Origin: Capnocytophaga granulosa ATCC 51502
GTDB lineage: Bacteria; Bacteroidota; Bacteroidia; Flavobacteriales; Flavobacteriaceae
Length of the DNA: 27,237 bases
Assembly: GCF_000411115.1 (NCBI RefSeq)
Contig: NZ_KE150244.1
Coordinates: 1 to 27,237, forward strand
Direction of reading: 5' to 3'
Shown one piece after another: positions 16,333 through 24,045 of the stretch. Position 1 is the first letter of the stretch. Each line of letters starts with the position of its first letter. The position numbers and the translations under genes are program-made. Below the pieces are notes generated by a model, which searched no databases, was not told the origin of the DNA, and saw only the letters and a list, made by a program, of their open reading frames with translations.

Positions 16333-16722
16333 CTATCCTCTCCACATCTTATTGTGGGCTACCCCTCCTACATCAAATCCCTGTGCGATGAGTCGTATTT
16401 CTATCTGCAAAGGCTCAGTGCCTTGTGCATCAAAATGTTCTTTGTATTTAATACAAAAAGCTTTTTTGAAAAGCACTTCTTGGAGCTTACTCATAGCATC
16501 TCTACGGTAAAAAATAATTTTACCATCTTTAGTTTGGTTGTGGTCTAACATCCAATTGAGCAATTCAGGTGTTCCTGTACTCTCTACTCTAATGGATATT
16601 TCACCACCATAAGGCATTCCCTTTGGTTTACCTGTTTCATCAATATTTTGAGTGAAATCGTATTCACACTCTAAAACATTGTAAGTCTTATCATCTAATT
16701 CTAATTTTGCAAGAAATGACAT
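16333..16722 (-). CDS. tssD: Hcp tube protein (TssD), divergent third copy
   Basis: This 129-residue Hcp-family protein is of the Bacteroidota TssD type: SFLAKLELDDKTYNVLECEY, GGEISIRVESTGTPELLNWM and a C-terminal beta region. It keeps the fold of the other two copies but differs throughout, including FYRRDAMSKLQEVLF where the others have FLKRDSEATLKELKF. It ends MWRG instead of NEWV. Separated from them by a terminator and next to vgrG, it may be a specialised tube or spike-adjacent ring serving this vgrG/effector group. Confidence 0.88.
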   Translation of the reverse strand: MSFLAKLELDDKTYNVLECEYDFTQNIDETGKPKGMPYGGEISIRVESTGTPELLNWMLDHNQTKDGKIIFYRRDAMSKLQEVLFKKAFCIKYKEHFDAQGTEPLQIEIRLIAQGFDVGGVAHNKMWRG

Positions 16723-16788
16723 AATCTAATCTTTTAATTTTTGAGTTGTTCTATTAATACTTTGCATCTTTATCTATTGTGTAGTTGT

Positions 16789-16823
16789 AAAAAGAGCAGG
16801 TATGGGATTTCCACACCTGCTCT
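16789..16823 (-). terminator. Intrinsic terminator after hcp2
   Basis: On the minus strand AGAGCAGGT (16823-16815) pairs perfectly with ACCTGCTCT (16801-16793), extended by 3 bp after one mismatch, with a 5-nt loop. TTTTTAC follows directly. It lies 8 nt after the hcp2 stop and should end the tssB-tssC-hcp transcript, leaving hcp3-vgrG to read-through or its own promoter. No clean TAnnTTTG box is visible in the remaining 66 bp before hcp3. Confidence 0.88.
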
Positions 16824-16831
16824 CTATACTT

Positions 16832-17218
16832 CTAAACCCATTCGTTCTCAAACGCACCTGTGCCCATCTCTATTTTACGAGCAGAGATAGTGAAGGATTC
16901 TGTTAGAGGTTGCCCTCCTGAAGCCTCAAAGTTCTCTCTGTGCTTTACCAAATACCCCTCAGTAAATTTGAGTTCTTTAAGCGTTGCCTCGCTATCTCGT
17001 TTTAAGAAGACGATACTACCGTCTTTTCTCTCAAACGAATTAACCATCCACTCAAAAAACTCAGGCGACTCAGTGCCTTCAATCTCTATGTCAATCTTAC
17101 CTCCTCGGGCAACACTTGACGGTCTTCCTGTTGCGTCTGTTTCTTGGAACAACGCGTAGCTCACTTTAAGGATGTTAAACTCCTTGCCTGCTACTTTTAA
17201 TTTTGCCTTAAAAGCCAT
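16832..17218 (-). CDS. tssD: Hcp tube protein (TssD), copy 2
   Basis: This 128-residue Hcp-type inner-tube protein begins MAFKAKLKVAGKEFNILKVS, has RPSSVARGGKIDIEIEG (32-48) and ends ENEWV. Residues 60-85 are identical to hcp copy 1 over 26 positions, and the DNA under them is also nearly identical, while the flanks have diverged. Hexameric rings of such proteins stack inside the TssBC sheath and are expelled with the spike. It lies 50 nt after copy 1 and ends just before a strong terminator. Confidence 0.92.
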   Translation of the reverse strand: MAFKAKLKVAGKEFNILKVSYALFQETDATGRPSSVARGGKIDIEIEGTESPEFFEWMVNSFERKDGSIVFLKRDSEATLKELKFTEGYLVKHRENFEASGGQPLTESFTISARKIEMGTGAFENEWV

Positions 17219-17268
17219 AAATACTCCTTTTTAAAAATTAATAATGAAATGTTTACTTCTCTCAGCAC

Positions 17269-17655
17269 CTACACCCACTCATTGATGTGTTTGCCTGTAC
17301 CAAGCTCAATCTCTTTAGCTGAAAGCGTAAAGGTTTCTTTAAGAGGTTGATTTCCTGTAGCATCAAAATCTTCTTGGTACTTAACAATATAAGCCTCTTT
17401 AAACTTCAACTCTTTTAAAGTTGCCTCACTGTCTCGTTTTAAGAAGACGATACTCCCATCCTTTCTTTCAAAAGAATTGGTCATCCACTCAAAGAGGTCG
17501 GTATCCCCTGTACTTTCCACAGTGATGTGGATCTTTCCACCTCTTGAGATACTTGATGGTCTGCCTGACGCATCGGTTTCCTGTAACATTCCGTAGTCTA
17601 CGGAAAGAATGTTGCGCTCTTTGCCCGCAACCACTAATTTTGCTTTAAATGCCAT
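17269..17655 (-). CDS. tssD: Hcp tube protein (TssD), copy 1
   Basis: This 128-residue Hcp-type protein begins MAFKAKLVVAGKERNILSVD, has RPSSISRGGKIHITVES (32-48) and ends INEWV. It is the first of three tssD genes and follows tssC after a 161-bp gap rich in A+T. I found no clear promoter or terminator in that gap. Together with copy 2 it is probably the main structural tube subunit; the changes between the two copies lie mostly in the N-terminal and C-terminal thirds. Confidence 0.92.
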   Translation of the reverse strand: MAFKAKLVVAGKERNILSVDYGMLQETDASGRPSSISRGGKIHITVESTGDTDLFEWMTNSFERKDGSIVFLKRDSEATLKELKFKEAYIVKYQEDFDATGNQPLKETFTLSAKEIELGTGKHINEWV

Positions 17656-17816
17656 GTTAAATATATTTTAAAATTTAAATACTCAATACTACCAACTATG
17701 GAAAATATATTTTGCCTTCTTTCTCTCCTTACTCTCTATTAATTTTCAATTGGCTTTTATCAGTTCATCATCTTAATTACAATAATTATGTATATTATAT
17801 ATTTTCTAATTCTTTT

Positions 17817-19178
17817 TTAATTCTGTGCATATTCTACATCCCACTCGTTGCCATCATCTCCCTTTTGTCCGTCCATCTTAATGAGGAAGTTCTTTGCTGG
17901 GAAATAAGGGGTCATATGAATATCCAAGTGGATTTTGTCTTTTTGTATAGCATCTTGCTCAAATCGTTTGATTTCAAACTTTTCAATCAGCTTATAAGGA
18001 CCCGTAATGCTGTCTAAAAAGCGCACTATCTGTCCCATAATCTCTTTGCGGGTTACTGAGGAATAGTTCTCAAAAGCACGTCTGTTCAAAAAGTCCATCA
18101 GTACTTTGGTTACATAGTCAAACACACGTACCACTGAATAGGTCTGCAAACCTATATTATCCCCATTGAATAAGGTTTTGGCTGAAAATGCCATTACCTT
18201 ACCGTATTCATTGACCATTGGGATAAGTCCTAAACTCTCTAAGTTCGCGATCTCGCTCTTCTTAAGATCAAACTTTACTCCTTCTACTTCATTGATACCC
18301 CCAAATTTCTTACCCGCCGTTACCTGAGACATCAATGTCTTGTAAATCTTACCAGCCAAAGCTGCTGAAGGGGGTACAAATAAATCATCTGCTTCCTCTA
18401 TCTCTTCAAAACGCCCACGACCTACAAGCCAATTACAAGTCATCAGTACATTAGAACGATATACATCCCCTCCTGTGTGATTTGCCTCGTCAAACATTTC
18501 CATTACATCATCTGGTTCATCCAAGTGTTGGAAGTCGGTAACGAGCATTACCTTATTGCTATGTGCTATTTTAGCCCATTTCTCAAGTACTGCATTAGAA
18601 CCTAAGTAACCTGGTATAACCAAGATAGAGTAGTTGTTTTTAAGGTCTAATCTATCGTAATTATCAGTAAGTTCTGCGTGGACAGCATCAATAAAACGGG
18701 TGTTGTCTAAATCTTTTAACTGGTCAAGAGTAGCATTGACAATCGTTACATTCTTAACCTTATCTTCTTCGGTGTTTTTATAGAATAGGGCTACTGTACG
18801 ATAGTTAGCTTCTAATTCTTTGGTAGCGTCTACTGCATAAGCCAAGTTCTTTGTGAGTAATTCCTCAGAGGCTTTTTTCTGATCCTCACAAGAGGCAACC
18901 ATATCAGTGATTGTTTCATTATCGCTAAGTACATTGAGCCATAACTCTAAAGTTTTTTTCAAGGTCTCGCGCTCTTTGGCTTTGTTAGCCTCTGATAAAA
19001 AGATATTTCTACGCGCTTTGCGCTCAGGATTTACATTTTGGATATTCTCAATAGAACTCTCTAAAAGGTCAAATCCGCCATAGCGTGCTAAAGCCTCAAT
19101 GGATTTTTCTATTGAAACAGGTTTCCCTTGTTGCGCTAAGGGAGCACCTTGTGTTTGTTTAGCTGCATTATCTGCCAT
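17817..19178 (-). CDS. tssC: TssC contractile sheath large subunit
   Basis: This 453-residue protein is of the Bacteroidota TssC type. Features are SIEALARYGGFDLLESSIEN near the N-terminus, a helical region to about 150, the central YSILVIPGYLGSNAVLEKWA and KVMLVTDFQHLDEPDDV, and NVLMTCNWLVGRGRFEEIE. The C-terminal part has SVVRVFDYVTKVLMDFLNRR and the beta-handshake strand region near HLDIHMTPYFPAKNFLIKMD. It starts 30 nt after tssB, with which it forms the sheath around the Hcp tube in the cytoplasm. Confidence 0.92.
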   Translation of the reverse strand: MADNAAKQTQGAPLAQQGKPVSIEKSIEALARYGGFDLLESSIENIQNVNPERKARRNIFLSEANKAKERETLKKTLELWLNVLSDNETITDMVASCEDQKKASEELLTKNLAYAVDATKELEANYRTVALFYKNTEEDKVKNVTIVNATLDQLKDLDNTRFIDAVHAELTDNYDRLDLKNNYSILVIPGYLGSNAVLEKWAKIAHSNKVMLVTDFQHLDEPDDVMEMFDEANHTGGDVYRSNVLMTCNWLVGRGRFEEIEEADDLFVPPSAALAGKIYKTLMSQVTAGKKFGGINEVEGVKFDLKKSEIANLESLGLIPMVNEYGKVMAFSAKTLFNGDNIGLQTYSVVRVFDYVTKVLMDFLNRRAFENYSSVTRKEIMGQIVRFLDSITGPYKLIEKFEIKRFEQDAIQKDKIHLDIHMTPYFPAKNFLIKMDGQKGDDGNEWDVEYAQN

Positions 19179-19208
19179 TGTTTCTAATATATTAAATTAA
19201 TCACTAAA

Positions 19209-19661
19209 CTATTTCTTTTCTTCTAATTCACCAATTAGTCCCTGCAAGGTACTGAGCAGCGCCGCCTTGGCTTCAGGGTCTTCTAAAGCTGCCTTGAGCA
19301 CTTTATTGCTCTTGAGTTGCTTGACAATTTTCTGCAATTGGTCTTTTTCTGTCTCTAAACCTGTAAGAAAGCTACTTTGCGCTGTAATGCCTTTTACTCC
19401 GAAATCTCCCAGATTAGCAAAAGAAAGCGTTTCTTTCTTCATTGCCCCTTGGGCATCCTCAAAATCTATATTTACGTGTGGCTTAAAATGTTCAAACACT
19501 TTTTCAACAGTAGTAAGCCCTTCTACCAGCTCTGGCTTGATGGGGTCATCTGCTGTTAGCTTTTGTGCTATCAGGGTTCTATTCTGAGGAATGTCTGCAA
19601 TTGCCTCATTGGCATCTAAGGGGACTTCATTTCCGCCTATACCTTTACTACTAACTGCCAT
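19209..19661 (-). CDS. tssB: TssB contractile sheath small subunit
   Basis: This 150-residue protein has EVPLDANEAIADIPQNRTLI at the N-terminus, LVEGLTTVEKVFEHFKPHVN in the middle and LSFANLGDFGVKGI (79-92), the Bacteroidota TssB pattern. A C-terminal coiled helix follows (EKDQLQKIVKQLKSNKVLKAAL), ending LIGELEEKK. It interlocks with TssC. It is the first gene after a 297-bp gap that contains a clear promoter, so tssB-tssC-hcp-hcp appears to be its own transcription unit. Confidence 0.9.
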   Translation of the reverse strand: MAVSSKGIGGNEVPLDANEAIADIPQNRTLIAQKLTADDPIKPELVEGLTTVEKVFEHFKPHVNIDFEDAQGAMKKETLSFANLGDFGVKGITAQSSFLTGLETEKDQLQKIVKQLKSNKVLKAALEDPEAKAALLSTLQGLIGELEEKK

Positions 19662-19764
19662 AGTATTTATGTATTAAGTTAATATTGTTTCTTTATTACA
19701 CTTTTTCGCACCTACTTTCCCATTCAAATCCAAGAATGGATAAATCTATAGATGTATCTCGGTG

Positions 19765-19794
19765 CAAAACTACGCAATATTATTTAACACACAA
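19765..19794 (-). promoter_or_regulatory. Promoter of the tssB-tssC-hcp operon
   Basis: On the minus strand TTG (19794-19792) is followed after 19 nt by TAGTTTTG (19772-19765), a perfect -7 box in a GCACC context. Spacing matches the Bacteroidetes -33/-7 arrangement. The leader to the tssB start is about 100 nt. Confidence 0.75.
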
Positions 19795-19825
19795 GAGCTT
19801 TTATCAAGTTTAACAAAACTTTAAC

Positions 19826-19877
19826 GTTTGTGAGTTTTTTGTGATATTCCACCATCAAAAGTAGATAACTCGCAAAC
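19826..19877. promoter_or_regulatory. Imperfect 11-bp inverted repeat upstream of the tssB promoter
   Basis: GTTTGTGAGTT (19826-19836) and AACTCGCAAAC (19867-19877) are inverted repeats with one mismatch and a 30-nt centre. They lie 30-80 bp upstream of the tssB promoter and could be an operator or a transcript stem after tssF. No T tract marks them as a terminator. The rest of the gap to 19958 is AT-rich, with TATATAC/TATATAG-like words and no gene. Confidence 0.35.
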
Positions 19878-19958
19878 CTATATACATCTTATATACGGAA
19901 TTTACATACATAGTGTTTATATAGTGTGCATATAAGCCATTGGGTGAGGGGGGAGTTC

Positions 19959-21791
19959 TTACCCCCTCTCAAAAAGTCGATAGGGGTACATATTAGCAGA
20001 GGCGTTTTTTAGCTTTAGCATAAAACTCTCTTTAAGGTAGTCCCATTCTTCTCTCTCCATATTCTTTACAGTATCACTCTTTGTAAGGTAAATATCTATG
20101 GTACGGCTAAAGCCTTGGGTCGTAGAGACTTCTTTCTTAGTACCTTTTGTTACCTCAATAGCGGTTATAGCTCTCTTAAAATGGCTCATCCCAAAGGTCT
20201 CTATATCTGCAATGGTTACTATTCTACCGCGAGAGAGGAGCGCACTTCTTAGCTCTAAGAGTTTTTCCTCAGAAGTGAGGCGGTTTCTACCGCCCACAGA
20301 GGTTTTTAGAATAGTGGCAGGGGCTGTAAAATAAGAACTTTGAGCAGGTGGACTACATTTTGTTCCCGCCCTTAGTCCATTGCCTTCTGCTCCTGAGGTA
20401 TGCCAAAAAGCTACCTCACAGTTATTTTGCTCTTCGCTCTTAGTAGTGGAAATGATAAGATATGTATTGTTATCCTTTACGATACCTTGTTTATCTTTTC
20501 TCTGCTCCAAAGAGGCTATATGCTGAAAAATCTCTTTTAGCACATCCTTAGTGTAATCGCCTCCAACAGCAGCAAAGGCTGCAGCTTCATTTTTTATAAC
20601 CTCTAAAAGGTATTGCAATAGCTCGGTTGCCTCTCTGTTGTCAAGTCGGGCAACTCCTCCTCGTCTCACCACTGCAACGGTGTCTTGCTCTTTGCTTTGG
20701 TGGTTTTTTAAGTCAATTCTATTCTGGTAGCTATCAATAATATAATCAATATCCAAAAAGTGATGCTCTGTGGGTAATGGAAATATATTAAGACTTCCTT
20801 TGAGCATTTGTGAGAATTTTCTGTGTCCTATGTTGATGACAGGCACACAATTGAGCATAAAGCGGACACTGCGAAAAACCTCTGAGTGTACTACCGTGGA
20901 GAACACTAATTTAATCCACTGAATGTTTTCCTTGATCTGCTCTTCTATATTAGGAAAATGACTATATAACTGAGATACCACTTCTTCATCTCTATCTGAA
21001 TTAATAGGTTCTAATACACCTTTAAGGGTATAGAAATTAGGCTGATAGAATTGATTGACCTCATTGTATATAGAGGTTAATGAGTTATTATTTTTGGTAA
21101 TGATATGCTCTAAATCAAGGTGTTTATCTGCAACATTGTATCCATTGAGTAGCGTAAACTTCTTGTTTTGAGCACTTACAGTAGCTAATTTTAAATAGTG
21201 ATAGAAGAGTTCTTTATGTTCATTGTTGTTCACATTGATAAAAAACTGAAGGTCTTCCAAAGGTTCATTATTGGTATTTTCTATTCCAATCCATAGCTCA
21301 CCTACTGGGAGTGGTTTTATTCCTTTGGCTATTTGCTCATCAAAGAAAAAGCTCTCTTGTTCTATCAGTTCATTGCCATAAGCGATATATTTTACTTTGG
21401 TAGTAGTGAGTTTTAAGGGAATCGTTGGGAAAAAAGTGATGTCTATTTCTTTATTCTCTTGGGGGTTATAGATATTCTGAATCCTTTTCTTTGTTGCAAA
21501 GCTGTTATATAATGAGATAGGCTTGTTGTTTTGAGAAGGGTACACTTGTAATAGTGTATGCGCAGGGAGTGCCCCAGCGACTTCTTCAGGGAACATCACC
21601 TCTAAAATGCGGTCTATAATCCTTGCGCGTGAGTTTTCTTGTTCAAAGCTGAGTTTTTCAAGTTCTGAGGCGCAAGCCGAAATCAGTAATCCCACCAAGG
21701 GGTCAAAGGAGTTCTCTGTTTCGCTCTCACTATAGCCCCACATACGTGAAGCCCGTCTTAATATGCGGTCTCTTATTCTATCTTGATTCAT
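19959..21791 (-). CDS. tssF: TssF baseplate subunit
   Basis: This 610-residue protein has the family start RDRILRRASRMWGYSESETE and FDPLVGLLISACASELEKL (30-48). RIIDRILEVMFPEEVAGALPAHTLLQV follows, aligning with the N-terminal region of TssF/VasA-type baseplate proteins. The middle is beta-rich, and a later segment contains LRAGTKCSPPAQS and SVGGRNRLTSEEKLLELRSALLSRGRIVT. It is a wedge component linking spike and sheath baseplate. It starts 26 nt after tssE. TssG, usually its neighbour, is not recognised in the window. Confidence 0.88.
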   Translation of the reverse strand: MNQDRIRDRILRRASRMWGYSESETENSFDPLVGLLISACASELEKLSFEQENSRARIIDRILEVMFPEEVAGALPAHTLLQVYPSQNNKPISLYNSFATKKRIQNIYNPQENKEIDITFFPTIPLKLTTTKVKYIAYGNELIEQESFFFDEQIAKGIKPLPVGELWIGIENTNNEPLEDLQFFINVNNNEHKELFYHYLKLATVSAQNKKFTLLNGYNVADKHLDLEHIITKNNNSLTSIYNEVNQFYQPNFYTLKGVLEPINSDRDEEVVSQLYSHFPNIEEQIKENIQWIKLVFSTVVHSEVFRSVRFMLNCVPVINIGHRKFSQMLKGSLNIFPLPTEHHFLDIDYIIDSYQNRIDLKNHQSKEQDTVAVVRRGGVARLDNREATELLQYLLEVIKNEAAAFAAVGGDYTKDVLKEIFQHIASLEQRKDKQGIVKDNNTYLIISTTKSEEQNNCEVAFWHTSGAEGNGLRAGTKCSPPAQSSYFTAPATILKTSVGGRNRLTSEEKLLELRSALLSRGRIVTIADIETFGMSHFKRAITAIEVTKGTKKEVSTTQGFSRTIDIYLTKSDTVKNMEREEWDYLKESFMLKLKNASANMYPYRLFERG

Positions 21792-21817
21792 CTTTAATTC
21801 ATTTTTAGATGTGTTTA

Positions 21818-22252
21818 TTAATAAGACAAAGGTGCTATAAACAAGTGTGTTCTATACTCATAAGGGTTGTTAGTCTCTCTTATAAATCCTTTGATATAGA
21901 TTATTACTTTCTTCTTTGTACGGGTCTTTTCTAAGGTACTCAGGTTTTGATTGGTTACCCCTACTTCAACCTCTTGCACGAATAAACGTTTTTCGTATCG
22001 CTGTATGGATTCTTTTAAACTCTCTTTTACCAAGAGTTTAAGGTTGGCATCACTTTTAAGCATATCAAAGTCTACCTCCCAAAAGCCTATGCCAAAGCCT
22101 TCATCAAACTTGCATTCTCCCCAAGCTGTGGTAGCCAGTAGGAAGAGTTGCTGGTCAATAGAGGTCTCTAAGGTGGTCTTGGCAAGGTCGCGCTTCTCTA
22201 TCAGTGCCTTGAAGTCTATGGGGGTTTTGTAGTAAGTGCCTTTCATCATCAT
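21818..22252 (-). CDS. tssE: TssE baseplate protein (gp25-like)
   Basis: This 144-residue protein has the gp25/lysozyme-like baseplate fold pattern: TTLETSIDQQLFLLATTAWGECKFDEGFGIGFWEVDFD (split here only by eye) around residues 26-63. Helices LLVKESLKESIQRYEKRL and strands VEVGVTNQNLSTLEKTRTKK follow. It initiates sheath assembly in T6SS. Its ATG overlaps the stop of the preceding gene by 4 nt, suggesting coupled translation. The first residues MMMKG offer three adjacent start codons. Confidence 0.8.
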   Translation of the reverse strand: MMMKGTYYKTPIDFKALIEKRDLAKTTLETSIDQQLFLLATTAWGECKFDEGFGIGFWEVDFDMLKSDANLKLLVKESLKESIQRYEKRLFVQEVEVGVTNQNLSTLEKTRTKKKVIIYIKGFIRETNNPYEYRTHLFIAPLSY

Positions 22253-22947
22253 AAATATATTTTCTTTTTTATCTCTCCCTTTTGGGTGTACTCTATCTCT
22301 TTGGTGAGTTGTTTGCGTTTGATAAGTTGCAATTGTACTTTTGGGGTGAGTTTGAGTAGCTGCTCACGGTAGTGTATATCACCCATAAAACTCTGTCCAT
22401 TGTGGGCATCTACGATGACAAAGTAATAATCCACATCTTGGGGTTTTTGAAAGTTTTTAATATCGCCTGCATATAAGAGTATATTTTTACCCTGATGAGT
22501 AAAAGTATAAGAGAGGCTGTCTTCGGTCTTCCTTCGGTGTTTGCTTAGTGTGTATTCGGTGATACCCTCTTTGTCTGGTTCAAAGCAGATATTCTCATAC
22601 AAATACGAAGTTGTGTCAAATCGTTTGATGCCTATAAATGAAAGTAGGCTTTTATGCTGCTTTTCTTCTGTAAAGTGAGGTATATCCCTTGTTATCTGAA
22701 ACACCTTTATCTCTTCTGTTTTATCATCGGTTATAGTGAGTTTGTAGGTAGGCACTTCTAATAAAGTACCGTTTATATTGAGCTGCACACTGCCTGCTTC
22801 CTTATCTGAGATAAGCATACTGATGGTATGCTGTTTAAATCTGCTTTCCTCACGTACTACCACTACCTCCTCTCCCGCATCACTCTTGTTTAATGCCAGC
22901 GGGTTTTCACTCATTCGGATATTTAGGTCTAGCTCCATAAAGGACAT
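22249..22947 (-). CDS. Unassigned T6SS-cluster protein, soluble and beta-rich
   Basis: I do not recognise this 232-residue protein. It has no signal peptide or membrane segment, so it is probably cytoplasmic. Alternating hydrophobic strands dominate (SVQLNINGTLLEVPTYKLTI, YYFVIVDAHNGQSFMGDIHY, KVQLQLIKRKQL) and the end is basic (EIKKKIYL). It sits between an exported protein and tssE with an 8-nt gap on one side and a 4-nt overlap on the other. This tight packing implies a core role. A baseplate component is plausible from its neighbours tssE and tssF. It does not show the features I would expect of TssG, so I leave the name open. Confidence 0.6.
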   Translation of the reverse strand: MSFMELDLNIRMSENPLALNKSDAGEEVVVVREESRFKQHTISMLISDKEAGSVQLNINGTLLEVPTYKLTITDDKTEEIKVFQITRDIPHFTEEKQHKSLLSFIGIKRFDTTSYLYENICFEPDKEGITEYTLSKHRRKTEDSLSYTFTHQGKNILLYAGDIKNFQKPQDVDYYFVIVDAHNGQSFMGDIHYREQLLKLTPKVQLQLIKRKQLTKEIEYTQKGEIKKKIYL

Positions 22948-22955
22948 AACGGCTC

Positions 22956-23489
22956 TTAATTAGTGGTTAAATGATAGTAATAAAGGCATTTTAAGTGTTC
23001 TTTGAGTTCTTTATCTCCACCTTCTCCCAGATAGAACTCGTACACCTTTTGGAATGAATACACTAAAATCTTTGTAATCTTATCATTACGCATCTTTTTA
23101 AGCTCTGAGCGGCTTAGTTGTCTTACAAAATAACCATCACAATTGAGCGGATACTGATTCTTGAGGCTTATCATCTCTCCTGACTCAAAATAGACATCTA
23201 CAATTTTTTCCTTTTTCAGGCAAGTAGAAGGGGCAAGTATATTCAAAAACAAAAAGATGCTATTTTTCCTCTTTCCTAATTGCAAAGCGGCGTAAGTGTA
23301 CTCCTCATTGTCCACTCTCAGGTACATAGGAGGGACATTTACATACGGCAAGCCGTTTAATTTGGTTTTAGGTTGACTGACATCGCACTGTTCAATTACC
23401 TTGGGTTGTGGCAAAGGTAAGGACTGTGCTTTTGTGGTAAGCCAACTTAAAAGTGCAAAGGCTATAGCGATATACGTTCTCTGTTGCAT
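22956..23489 (-). CDS. Exported T6SS-cluster protein, possibly TssP
   Basis: This 177-residue protein has an N-terminal hydrophobic segment (IAIAFALLSWLTTKAQS, about 7-23), readable as a signal peptide cleaved after KAQ or as an anchor. The mature part includes YTYAALQLGKRKNSIFLFLN, an acidic/basic region and five cysteines (EQCD, STCL, LNCD, LKCL among them). It lies 8 nt after the TssO-like gene and 8 nt before the unassigned gene. Bacteroidota T6SS use a membrane complex of TssN, O, P, Q and R in place of TssJLM. An envelope protein directly after TssO is a reasonable TssP candidate, but the identity is inferred from position only. Confidence 0.5.
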   Translation of the reverse strand: MQQRTYIAIAFALLSWLTTKAQSLPLPQPKVIEQCDVSQPKTKLNGLPYVNVPPMYLRVDNEEYTYAALQLGKRKNSIFLFLNILAPSTCLKKEKIVDVYFESGEMISLKNQYPLNCDGYFVRQLSRSELKKMRNDKITKILVYSFQKVYEFYLGEGGDKELKEHLKCLYYYHLTTN

Positions 23490-23497
23490 TGGCTTAC

Positions 23498-24016
23498 TTA
23501 CTGATTTTGATATAGTTGCTTACAAACCTCTAAGTCTACTTTCATCTTATCGTATTCCTCTTGTAGGATCTGATTGATGTCGTTTAGGCTATCCAACAAA
23601 GCCCTATCAGCAGTAAGTTTTTTGATGTGTTTTTTAGCATCAATATACTGCTTACAAATAAGAATGGTGTTGTTGTACATATTCTTATTGGTCAGTGTAT
23701 CACTTTTTAGGAAAGGCTTGTACATATCTGTCAAAATAGAAAAAGCTAATTTCTCATTGAAAAAATCGTCTTTAAGATTGGATACCCCAATGGAGTCCAT
23801 CGCGACTTTTACCTTCTCTAAATCAGCAGCGAAATGGTTTTGTATGGCGATATCCTTTTCCAACTTGGCGTTCTTCTCCTTAAGCAGTTTGTTTTCCTCA
23901 AAAGGGAAGTGCACATTGGCAAACATCGCAACCACTACAATGGCAACTGTGATTGCAAAAAAGAGGACGAAAAACCAATAGGCTTTTGTGCGTTGTTCTT
24001 TATTGACTATTTCCAT
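23498..24016 (-). CDS. tssO: TssO-like T6SS membrane complex protein
   Basis: This 172-residue protein has one membrane helix (WFFVLFFAITVAIVVVAMFA, 14-33) after a short basic cytoplasmic start. A coiled-coil stretch follows (ENKLLKEKNAKLEKDIAIQ, about 40-58), then a helical periplasmic domain ending in a second heptad-rich segment (NQILQEEYDKMKVDLEVCKQ). This architecture, next to tssK in a subtype iii cluster, matches TssO, an inner-membrane part of the Bacteroidota TssNOPQR complex. It lies 29 nt after tssK. Confidence 0.68.
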   Translation of the reverse strand: MEIVNKEQRTKAYWFFVLFFAITVAIVVVAMFANVHFPFEENKLLKEKNAKLEKDIAIQNHFAADLEKVKVAMDSIGVSNLKDDFFNEKLAFSILTDMYKPFLKSDTLTNKNMYNNTILICKQYIDAKKHIKKLTADRALLDSLNDINQILQEEYDKMKVDLEVCKQLYQNQ

Positions 24017-24045
24017 AGTATTTATAACTTTAATTGTTTAACAAA

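Noticed and set aside
17712..18017. Plus-strand 101-codon hydrophobic open frame after hcp copy 1
   Set aside because: It runs antisense into tssC and its product is low-complexity; no promoter or conserved motif supports it.
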